Assembly: GCA_910585615.1 (NCBI GenBank)
Contig: CAJUFO010000094.1
Span: 1-14,018 of the forward strand
Length of the DNA: 14,018 bases
Reading direction: 5' to 3'
Source: an uncultured Acetatifactor sp.
GTDB taxonomy: Bacteria; Bacillota; Clostridia; Lachnospirales; Lachnospiraceae
Shown here: positions 1 through 6,283 of the stretch, in pieces
Numbering within the stretch: the stretch's first letter is position 1
Layout of the letters: every line of letters starts with the position of its first letter
Translations under genes and position numbers: made by a program
Notes under the pieces: model-generated
Seen by the model: the letters and a program-made list of their open reading frames with translations, nothing else
What the model was told of the DNA's origin: nothing
Database searches by the model: none

Positions 1-89
1 AGTAACTTCCACAGTATCTGTATTGAGGGGTGGATTTTATTTTGGCAAATAAGAACATAAAATTTTTTTGCTATTTCTGAAAAAAACTA

Positions 90-119
90 TTGGCAAAATG
101 GTATCGGATGTGTTATAAT
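90..119 (+). promoter_or_regulatory. Sigma-A promoter of tRNA-Gly
   Basis: The -35 box TTGGCA (90-95) and a perfect -10 box TATAAT (114-119) are separated by 18 bp, with an extended -10 TG at 111-112. An A/T-rich stretch at 40-89 could act as an UP element. The tRNA starts 38 bp downstream of the -10 box, which suits a short 5' leader removed by RNase P. The first 89 bases hold nothing else that I recognise. Confidence 0.8.
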
Positions 120-157
120 ATCTTTGTTCGAAAGATTCGTTTATGGTAATTTAATAA

Positions 158-228
158 GCAGGATTAGTACATTGGTAGTATATCAGCTTCCCAAGCTGAG
201 GAGGCGGGTTCGATTCCCGTATCCTGCT
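158..228 (+). tRNA. tRNA-Gly (anticodon CCC)
   Basis: A complete cloverleaf can be folded. The acceptor stem is GCAGGAT (158-164) with ATCCTGC (221-227), and the discriminator base is T at 228. The anticodon stem TCAGC/GCTGA carries the loop TTCCCAA, giving anticodon CCC, which reads GGG glycine codons. The T arm contains GGTTCGATTCC. The 3' CCA is not encoded and must be added after transcription. The gene stands alone between its own promoter and an intrinsic terminator. The glycine identity follows from the CCC anticodon and the short 71-nt length. Confidence 0.95.
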
Positions 229-234
229 CTTAAG

Positions 235-270
235 AGCTGTAAGACATTGTTGTCTTATGGCTTTTTTATT
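235..270 (+). terminator. Intrinsic terminator of tRNA-Gly
   Basis: An 11-bp stem (235-245 with 252-262, including two G-T wobbles) encloses the 6-nt loop ATTGTT. It is followed by a T-rich tail at 262-270. It starts 7 nt after the tRNA and ends its single-gene transcript. Confidence 0.85.
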
Positions 271-650
271 TTCCGGTTAATGAGATATATGACTGCAGGC
301 CATATGGGGAATGGCAATTCGGACATGGCTGTGGTATGATAAAGATATCAGAAACTTGGAAACCGGTCAATTTTTGCCGAGGAAATCAAGAATGTCATAT
401 TGCTGGCGCAGGGGCTTGGCTTTATGCTGGAACAGAACGCCTGTCAAGCTGCCGGAAGATATGGAGGCATTGCAGTGGCGGTGAGGCGGAAGCAACCACA
501 GGAAAGAAATTGTACACTGGGCCATGCAGATTCGACATGGCTGGAGCAGTGCGGCGTCCGTTGGACAGACGGGAACCTGCAGCGGAAAGAAGAATTCCGT
601 TGCTGCGAGCAGAAGGAGGAGCAAGGCATGTGCGGGAGGGCGAGAAGGTG
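271..650. other. Non-coding or degenerate stretch between tRNA-Gly and the GH78 remnant
   Basis: About 380 bases without a recognisable gene. Open frames exist in all three forward phases, but none gives a protein I recognise, and phase changes occur in the apparent coding character. The right end merges without a clear boundary into the GH78 remnant. I read it as heavily decayed coding DNA, possibly including the lost N-terminal part of that glycosidase. No promoter, RNA gene or repeat was recognised. Confidence 0.5.
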
Positions 651-1202
651 GACAGGGTGAAGAACGGGTTCGAGATGCAGTTCGGCATTCTGAAGACATT
701 CATGATGGAGGAGCGCCCGACTCCGCTGCTATACGAGTGCCCGGATACCCTGGAGAAGGAGCTGGGCGAGGCCGTGATGGGGGACAGCGACTATGTGACG
801 GTGGAGCCGGGGCAGCGCTGCAGACTGCTGTTCGACGCCGGGACGGTGACCAATGCCTATATGCGCTATGAGACGGAGGGCGGCAGGGACGCGGAGCTTA
901 CCTTCACCTATTTCGAGAAATTCACCAAAGGAATCTACGAGGTGAAGCGGGACGACTATCTCCATGGAGAGATCGGGAAGAACGGATAGGTAGACGACAT
1001 TGCCTTAAATGGAGAGAAACTTTTATATGAGCCGTTCTGGTATCGGACCATGCGCTTTTTGCAGATAGAGATCAGAGCGGCCAAAGAGCCGGTGCGTTTC
1101 CACAGGCCCCGGCTTCGAAAGACCGGCTATCCCCTGAACCCGGGCTCCTATGTGAAATCCAATGCAGTTCATGAACTATATCATCCGGGAACAAGGAGGT
1201 GA
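651..1202 (+). pseudogene. Alpha-L-rhamnosidase (GH78-like) remnant with in-frame stop
   Basis: Frame 3 encodes a segment typical of the beta-sandwich region preceding the catalytic barrel of bacterial alpha-L-rhamnosidases. It shows VEPGQRCRLLFDAG, then a TFTYFEKF stretch and KRDDYLHGEI. A TAG at 987-989 interrupts it. The same frame then continues with the expected LYEPFWYRTMRFLQIEI block, so this is a nonsense mutation and not a frameshift. Homology stops near 1166, just before the (alpha/alpha)6 catalytic domain should begin. A TGA follows at 1200-1202. The catalytic domain and the true N-terminus are both missing (families are usually 700-1000 residues), so this cannot be an active enzyme. 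In life the family removes terminal rhamnose from plant glycosides and polysaccharides. The family call is from remembered motifs. A related GH family with the same accessory domain is possible. Confidence 0.7.
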
Positions 1203-1208
1203 ACCAGA

Positions 1209-2510
1209 ATGTGCCGCTTCGAGTACTTCTCCGAGGATCCGTTGGTGGCCGGACATATGGCGGCAGCCATCACCCGAGGGGGCCAGAGCAGGAACGGCGT
1301 GGGCACCACCATCAAGCACTTCGCCTGCAACAACCAGGAGGACAACCGCATGGGCAGCGACAGCATCGTGCCCGAGAGGGCGCTGCGTGAAATCTATCTG
1401 CGGGGCTTCGAGATAGCGGTGAAGACCGCCCAGCCCATGGCCATCATGACGTCCTACAACCTGATCAACGGCATCCGCGCGGCCAACAGCAATGACCTGT
1501 GCACCGTGGCGGCCAGGGAGGAGTGGAACTTTCAGGGGATTATCATGACCGACTGGACGACTACGATGCCCAGAGGCGGCAGCAGCTCCTGGGGCTGCAT
1601 AGCGGCGGGCAACGACCTGATCATGCCGGGAGACATCGGGGACATAGAGGACATCAAGGCGGCACTGGCAGATGGGAGGCTGGGTAAGCAGGAGCTGAGA
1701 GCCTGCGTGGAGCGGATGCTGGTAGGGTGTTTCGGACTGGGGGCGGCGGGAGCTGCCTGGGCTACGATAGCGGCCCAGGGTGTCTCCTTTGTCTGCGGTC
1801 TGGTACATATGGGGAAAAGGGGCCTGGGCTTTCCTTTCGCCCCCCATAATCTCCGGCCCAAATCCGGGGACATGGCCTGGATTCTGAAAGTGGGCCTGCC
1901 CCTGGCCATGCAGGACGTACTGGTGCATTTCTCTTTCCTGGCCATCGCGGCCATCATCAATACCCTGGGCCTGGTGGCATCCGCAGCGGTGGGCGTGGCG
2001 GAGAAGTTCATGGGATTTGCGTTCATCCCCTCATCGGCATTCTCCTCCGCCGTGGCCACCATGACGGCCCAGAACGTGGGAGCCGGACAGCGAAAGCGCG
2101 CCGTGGACTCCATGAAATACGGCATCGGATTTTCACTGGTCTGCGGCATCCTGATTTGCCTGACATGCCAGCTGGTGCCGGAGGCGCTGATCGGCATCTT
2201 CTCCAAGGACGGGGCGGTGATAACGGCGGGAGCCCAATATATCCGCACCTATTCCATGGACTGCGTCCTGGTGAGCTTCGTGTTCTGCATGAACGCCTAT
2301 TTCAATGGAAACGGCCAGTCGTTCATCTGCTTTGCCCACAGCATTGCCGCCACGTTCCTGATTCGCATCCCAGTGACCTGGCTCATGAGCAAGGTCAGCA
2401 CAGGCTCCCGGCTCCCCATGGGCCTTGCGGCACCGGCGGCTTCCCTGTTCTCCGTGGCCGTCTGCCTGATTTACTTCTGGCGGCGGGAGAAGTGCGTAAA
2501 GATTTTCTAA
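1209..2510 (+). pseudogene. GH3 beta-glucosidase / MATE transporter chimeric ORF
   Basis: This single 433-codon open frame joins two unrelated families. Residues 1 to about 172 are the middle of a GH3 beta-glucosidase. They include FEYFSEDPLVAG, the KHFACNN motif and IIMTDW, whose Asp is the family nucleophile. The GH3 N-terminus and C-terminal domains are missing. From about residue 173 (near 1725) the frame becomes the C-terminal part of a MATE exporter: GAAGAAWATIAAQG, then about six hydrophobic segments, including TAQNVGAGQ. The first TM helices are lost. The fusion point lies within the codons for MLVG (1717-1728) and keeps the frame. A strong Shine-Dalgarno AAGGAGGTGA (1193-1202) sits 6 nt before the ATG, so translation is possible. 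A working enzyme or transporter is unlikely because each half is incomplete. I treat it as a deletion-fusion pseudogene, while noting that the frame is remarkably intact. Confidence 0.75.
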
Positions 2511-2562
2511 GCGGTTAAGGGGGAAAGCCCACCATTTACCAGAAGGGAGATGCGATATCATT

Positions 2563-3237
2563 TTGAAAGTCGTAGTGTTTGATTTAGGCGGAACATTAAT
2601 GCAGTATATTGGAATGCCTCGCTCATGGGAGGATTTTTATTATAAGGGATTTGAAAAAATCATTCGAAAATTCAAGTATCCTATTACGCAGGAGGTTGTC
2701 GAAGAATCCGTTCAGATGTTAAAGGAATTTAATCCAAGGATTCATTATAGGGAGCTTGAGTATTCGGCAGAATATATTTTTACAAAAATATTAGAACCTT
2801 GGCATATGGATATTCCTGTTCAATGCTGTATACAAACCTTTTGGAGTGGATTACAGTTAAAAGCAGAAATATACCCCGAGACAATTCATGTATTACAGGA
2901 ACTGAAGGAAAAAGGTTATACAATAGCGACATTGACAGACTTACCCAGTGCAATGCCTGATGATATTTTTAGGCGAGACATCTCTGAACTGCTGGATTAT
3001 ATTGATTATTATGTTTCGTCTTCTGTTGCAGGATATAGGAAGCCGAACTGCAAAGGGCTGCAAATGATTTCCGAAAAATTTTCCATTCCTATCACAAAGC
3101 TGATTTTTGTTGGGGATGAAGAAAAAGACAGAAGAACGGCAATGAATGCTAATTGCAAATTTATTTGGGTACGACGTACAGAGAAGAATAAAGAAAGTAT
3201 CGATAATTTATATCAATTATGGAAGGTGTTGGAATGA
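2563..3237 (+). CDS. HAD-superfamily hydrolase
   Basis: A 224-residue soluble protein with the four HAD motifs. Motif I is FDLGGT with nucleophile Asp7, motif II is TLTDL (Thr125), motif III is YRKP (Lys160) and motif IV is VGDEEKD (Asp185, Asp189). The residue two after the nucleophile is Gly, where phosphatases normally have Asp, so the usual general acid/base is absent. Such DLGG variants exist in the superfamily, so phosphatase activity should not be assumed. A helical cap fits in about residues 15-100. The start is TTG at 2563, with AAGGGAG about 13 nt upstream. An out-of-frame ATG at 2550 opens only 10 codons. Codon use is clearly AT-richer than in flanking genes, suggesting a different origin. 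Its stop overlaps the start of a small ORF (ATGA). The substrate is unknown. Confidence 0.85.
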   Translation: MKVVVFDLGGTLMQYIGMPRSWEDFYYKGFEKIIRKFKYPITQEVVEESVQMLKEFNPRIHYRELEYSAEYIFTKILEPWHMDIPVQCCIQTFWSGLQLKAEIYPETIHVLQELKEKGYTIATLTDLPSAMPDDIFRRDISELLDYIDYYVSSSVAGYRKPNCKGLQMISEKFSIPITKLIFVGDEEKDRRTAMNANCKFIWVRRTEKNKESIDNLYQLWKVLE

Positions 3238-3335
3238 AAAAAGAATCCATAATTCCCTATGGGGATTCTTTCCTTAAAAGTTATCAAATCACAATGGGCA
3301 TTTGGATGAATCAAGATTTATATGGAGTGATGTGA
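3234..3335 (+). CDS. Possible 33-residue small protein coupled to the HAD gene
   Basis: An ATG at 3234 overlaps the HAD stop codon as ATGA. It opens 33 codons ending in TGA at 3333-3335, one base before the next gene's ATG. GGAAGG lies about 7 nt upstream. The product begins MKKESIIPYGDSF and ends DLYGVM. It has no clear signal peptide or membrane segment, and I recognise no family. The tight packing suggests translational coupling in a HAD-small ORF-GNAT operon. However, a 9-bp hairpin within the same stretch (3240-3271) offers the alternative that this is simply a terminator region. Confidence in coding is low. Confidence 0.35.
   Translation: MKKESIIPYGDSFLKSYQITMGIWMNQDLYGVM
3240..3275 (+). 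terminator. Possible intrinsic terminator after the HAD gene
   Basis: AAAGAATCC (3240-3248) pairs perfectly with GGATTCTTT (3263-3271) around a 14-nt loop, and TTTCCTT follows. The T tract is short and interrupted and the loop is large. The element also lies inside a possible small ORF. It may be a weak or partial terminator between the HAD and GNAT genes. Confidence 0.4.
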
Positions 3336-3336
3336 T

Positions 3337-3795
3337 ATGGAGCTGGAGATACGGGCCTTTACAAAAGACAGAATACCGGACGTTTTAGATTTTGAGAGTA
3401 GACTGCGCAAGGAGGAAGACTTCTGGGGATGGGAAATCAATCAGGCTTATGTCAGCGCTGTGGAAAGGAGCTTTGATGACAGGAGCTTCAGAGATTGCGT
3501 TTCTCTCTTGGCATATGACGGCGGAACAGTAGTAGGAAGGATTGACGCTTCCCTCATTGCAAGCCACTTTGACGGGTCAAAGAAGGCATATCTTGACTGG
3601 ATCTGCGTCATAAAGAGCAGCAGGCATCAGGGCGTGGCGCAGCGGCTGCTGGAGTCTTTGAGGCAGATATTAAAGGAGAGGCAGATCGACACGCTGATTG
3701 CCCTGACCGCCGCCAATGAGGAGGCGCAGCGTTTCTATAAAAGCGTTCCCGATTCCGTGATGAAGGATATCGGTATTTGGATTGATATTAAGTGA
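3337..3795 (+). CDS. GNAT-family N-acetyltransferase
   Basis: A 152-residue protein spanning one GNAT fold. The acetyl-CoA site is visible as beta4 AYLDWICVI followed by the pyrophosphate loop RHQGVA (about residues 96-101). A motif B-like NEEAQRFYKS (about 127-136) follows. Length matches the family (about 140-180 residues). The ATG at 3337 is preceded by GGAG about 9 nt upstream. The family transfers acetyl from acetyl-CoA to an amine. The acceptor here (antibiotic, protein N-terminus or small metabolite) cannot be told. It lies downstream of the HAD gene on the same strand, possibly co-transcribed, but codon use moves back towards the GC-rich style of the rest of the window. No own promoter was recognised. 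Confidence 0.88.
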   Translation: MELEIRAFTKDRIPDVLDFESRLRKEEDFWGWEINQAYVSAVERSFDDRSFRDCVSLLAYDGGTVVGRIDASLIASHFDGSKKAYLDWICVIKSSRHQGVAQRLLESLRQILKERQIDTLIALTAANEEAQRFYKSVPDSVMKDIGIWIDIK

Positions 3796-3901
3796 CATAA
3801 GAAAAACCAGGAACGCTGAAACCCAAAAGTAAACAAGGATAGAAGAAACGAGAAAAGAACCAAAAAGCAGAAGAAAGCCAGATAAGAGGGGAAAAGGAAC
3901 C

Positions 3902-4293
3902 ATGGAAAGAAAATATAAGAATCTGTGCAGCCCTATCAAAATAGGAAACGCCACATTCCGCAACCGCATGTTCTCCGCCCCATGGGAGGCACGGACATCA
4001 CCAATGACGGCTGCATCGGCCCCATGTCAAAGGCTTTCTACGAGCTGTGTGCAAAGGGCGGCGCTGGGGCGGTGACGGTCAGCGAGTGCATGGTGCATCC
4101 AGAGACGGACGGCTCCATGCCTATCACCTGGACACGTCAATCCTGAACTCCCTGGCCTCGGCTACCTACACCGCGGCCAGGCGGGGACACAGGGTCATCC
4201 TCTGCGAGAAGGAGCCGGAGACAGGCGGAATCCTGCGCAGCGAACAGACCCTACGCCGTCTACTGGGGACACCATGCGGCGCTGGACATCTGA
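3902..4293 (+). pseudogene. BaiH/old-yellow-enzyme-type NADH:flavin oxidoreductase remnant
   Basis: The remains of a roughly 650-residue FMN/4Fe-4S/FAD reductase of the 2,4-dienoyl-CoA reductase/BaiH type. The intact start MERKYKNLCSPIKIGN follows AAGGAA. Frame 2 breaks near 3980, and frame 1 resumes with MGGTDITNDGCIGP. A second break near 4120 moves to frame 3, which gives HAYHLDTSILNSLASATYTA. The text then jumps directly to the FAD-domain strand RRGHRVILCEKEPETGGILRSEQ, so several hundred residues are missing, including the Fe-S cysteines. A last jump to frame 1 gives a putative C-terminus, YAVYWGHHAALDI, with stop at 4291-4293. Two of the breaks fit loss of one C just before ATG. The gene is certainly inactive. 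The family assignment is from characteristic motifs, and the exact substrate is unknowable. Confidence 0.8.
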
Positions 4294-4438
4294 GGCACGA
4301 AACCGATACGCCATTTTCGGAGTTGAAAGTTGTGAAAGAGAATGAAAGTGAATATTGAATATTGGAATTAAAAGGATTGGTGTGTTGGGCAGCGGAGAGG
4401 AAGACACATTCAGGCAGTTCGGAAGAAAAGAGAAAAAC

Positions 4439-4870
4439 ATGGAAAAACTGATCATGACATTCCAGATTTTTGCGGACAATTCCCAGGTCTCCAACATGTC
4501 AGGCCCCTACGGAGCCGTGACCATCATCCCCTTTACAGGAAAGGTGGAGTCAGAGCTGTTTACGGGAGAAATCCTGCCGGGGGCGGCGGACGTACAGGTG
4601 GAGAACGTGGCGGGGAGCCGGAACATGTGCGCCAAGTACATGTTCCGGGGAAAGGACAGCGCCGGGACGGATTGCTATCTGTTCGTGGAAAACAATGGAT
4701 ATTTTACCGTCGCCAACAAGGACGACTCGTACTTCCACGCCTGCCCCCGCTTCATCACCGACAGCCCTCTGCTGGGAGAATACCTGTGCCAGGGGCGCTT
4801 CCGCTCGGAAGTCCAGGGGCGCGACTGGGGCGTGGAGATTCGAATCATAGACGTGCTGGGACAGGCGTGA
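4439..4870 (+). CDS. DUF3237-like protein
   Basis: A 143-residue soluble protein resembling the DUF3237 beta-barrel family. It contains an FTGKVESELFTGEILPGAAD block (about residues 33-52), a central strand KYMFRGKDSAG, and the C-terminal block RFITDSPLLGEYLCQGRF. The family function is poorly known. Members often sit near catabolic genes. The frame is open upstream to 4355, but the ATG at 4439 is favoured because it opens the conserved region and has the purine-rich GGAAGAAAAG upstream. The other start would add 28 unconserved residues. It follows the broken reductase and may once have shared its operon. It converges with the CLC gene, with only 6 bp between stop codons and no clear terminator between them. 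Confidence 0.7.
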   Translation: MEKLIMTFQIFADNSQVSNMSGPYGAVTIIPFTGKVESELFTGEILPGAADVQVENVAGSRNMCAKYMFRGKDSAGTDCYLFVENNGYFTVANKDDSYFHACPRFITDSPLLGEYLCQGRFRSEVQGRDWGVEIRIIDVLGQA

Positions 4871-4876
4871 AGCGTT

Positions 4877-6133
4877 TCAACCGACCGTTTTGTTGATAAA
4901 ATCCGTCCTGTATTTCGAATATACGATTTTTTGGCTGTGATAGAGGCCGTGATAGCCTGACAGCATATAGCTGAAGGCCACAGTCAGCAGGAAATAGGGC
5001 ATGCCCTCATAGCCAAACAGCTCGAAGCTGATGAGCAGGGAGCTGACGGGGCAGTTGGTCACCCCGCAGAAGAGGGCGGTCATGCCCACCGCCGTGCACA
5101 GGGAGGGAGCGAACCCGGTAAGGCTGCCGAAAAGGCAGCCGAAAGCGGCCCCGATGCAGAAGGTAGGGACGATTTCCCCGCCTTTGTAGCCTGCTCCCAA
5201 AGTTGTGGCAGTGAAGAGCATCTTCAGGGCGAACATCTCCGGCGTGGCTGCGCCTCCCTCCATGCAGTGGACGATCAGCTCGATGCCTGAGCCATTATAC
5301 CTCTGGCTGCCGGTCAGGAGCGTCAGCAGGATGACGATACAGCCGCCTGCGAAGATGCGCAGATAAGGATTCGGAAAATACTTATGGTACAGCCGCTCCG
5401 ACTGGTGCAGCAGGACGCAGAACAAAATGCTCAGCAGTGCACAGAGAGACGCCAAAACGATGACTCTGGCTCCGTTGCCCACCGTCAGCGGCGGAATGGT
5501 ATCCAATGGGAAGGCCTCCGCGGGAACGCCGAGGCGGGAGGCGACGGCACAGGCAATCAGGGAGGCAATCACGCAGGGCACCAGGGCGGAATAGTGCATG
5601 ATGCCCACGCTTACCACCTCCATGGAGAAGATGGCCGCCGCCATGGGCGTCCCGAACAGGGCGGAAAAGGCGGCGCTCATGCTGCACATGGTCATGATGT
5701 TCCTGTCTTTCTCATCGAAGCCGAACCGCCTGCCGATGGCGCTCCCGATGCTGCCGCCCATCTGCAGCGCGGCGCCCTCCCGGCCGGCGGAGCCGCCCAG
5801 CAGATGGGTGATCAGGGTGGAAAGGAAGACCAGCGGCGCCATGCGCAGGGGCAGCCGGTCGCCGGAATGGATGGAGGAGAGCACCAGGTTCGTCCCGCTG
5901 TCCTTTTCATGCTGGAGCAGACGGTAAGCGCCGATGATAAGGAGGCCGCCGAAGGGCAGCAGCCAGATGAGCCAGGGGCGCTCCGCCCGCGAATGGGTGA
6001 CGCCGGCCAGGCAGAAGTGGAAGAGGGTGCCTATAAGGCCTACCGCGGTTCCCGAAATGGCGGCGAAGACAATCCATTTCAGGGAGATTTTCAGCTGCTG
6101 CAGGTTTTCCAGGAGCCAGGTTGCTTTTTTCAT
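4877..6133 (-). CDS. CLC-type anion transporter, possibly of the fluoride/proton antiporter clade
   Basis: A 418-residue polytopic membrane protein of the CLC family with no cytoplasmic CBS domains. The gating-glutamate motif GREGAALQ lies at residues 117-124 (Glu119). The third motif, GYKGGEIVPTFCIGAAFG, is present near the start of the second half. The first motif is unusual: SGTNLV (about 79-84) replaces the GSGIP of chloride transporters, so Thr81 falls at the selectivity Ser. GGE-x-x-P also replaces GGxFxP. From family knowledge these changes resemble the CLC-F fluoride/H+ antiporters, so fluoride or other halide export is a reasonable inference. No fluoride riboswitch is visible upstream. 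The start ATG at 6133 has a GAAAGGAA element about 12 nt upstream and a consensus promoter. It is divergent from the downstream MATE gene. Confidence 0.88.
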   Translation of the reverse strand: MKKATWLLENLQQLKISLKWIVFAAISGTAVGLIGTLFHFCLAGVTHSRAERPWLIWLLPFGGLLIIGAYRLLQHEKDSGTNLVLSSIHSGDRLPLRMAPLVFLSTLITHLLGGSAGREGAALQMGGSIGSAIGRRFGFDEKDRNIMTMCSMSAAFSALFGTPMAAAIFSMEVVSVGIMHYSALVPCVIASLIACAVASRLGVPAEAFPLDTIPPLTVGNGARVIVLASLCALLSILFCVLLHQSERLYHKYFPNPYLRIFAGGCIVILLTLLTGSQRYNGSGIELIVHCMEGGAATPEMFALKMLFTATTLGAGYKGGEIVPTFCIGAAFGCLFGSLTGFAPSLCTAVGMTALFCGVTNCPVSSLLISFELFGYEGMPYFLLTVAFSYMLSGYHGLYHSQKIVYSKYRTDFINKTVG

Positions 6134-6171
6134 GGGCGGAGTGGTTCCTTTCTTGTATGATTATGGCATCC

Positions 6172-6200
6172 ATCATATCATTTTCTCCGTTTTTTGACAA
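6172..6200 (-). promoter_or_regulatory. Sigma-A promoter of the CLC gene
   Basis: Read on the minus strand, TTGTCA (6195-6200) and TATGAT (6172-6177) are spaced 17 bp apart, about 40 bp before the CLC start codon. The pair is back to back with the MATE promoter at 6226-6254. Confidence 0.7.
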
Positions 6201-6225
6201 GCTTCGATTCCTTGCAAAGAAATAA

Positions 6226-6254
6226 GTGACAGATTGGCCGGGCCAGTGTATAAT
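6226..6254 (+). promoter_or_regulatory. Sigma-A promoter of the first intact MATE gene
   Basis: GTGACA (6226-6231) and a perfect TATAAT (6249-6254) are spaced 17 bp apart, 29 bp before the chosen start codon. The leader is short, with the Shine-Dalgarno GAGGTG at 6272-6277. Confidence 0.75.
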
Positions 6255-6283
6255 GGACATAAAATTGAGTTGAGGTGAAGAGG

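Noticed and set aside
124..339. 71-codon ORF over the tRNA
   Set aside because: It runs through the tRNA-Gly gene and its terminator, so it is a chance frame.
5384..6160. 258-codon plus-strand ORF opposite the CLC gene
   Set aside because: It is a shadow frame of the CLC gene. Its composition is rich in Gly, Gln, His and Arg, as expected of antisense GC-rich coding DNA.
6134..6271. Fluoride (crcB) riboswitch upstream of the CLC gene
   Set aside because: I looked because of the CLC-F-like motifs. The conserved riboswitch core was not visible, and the leader between promoter and start is only about 35 nt.
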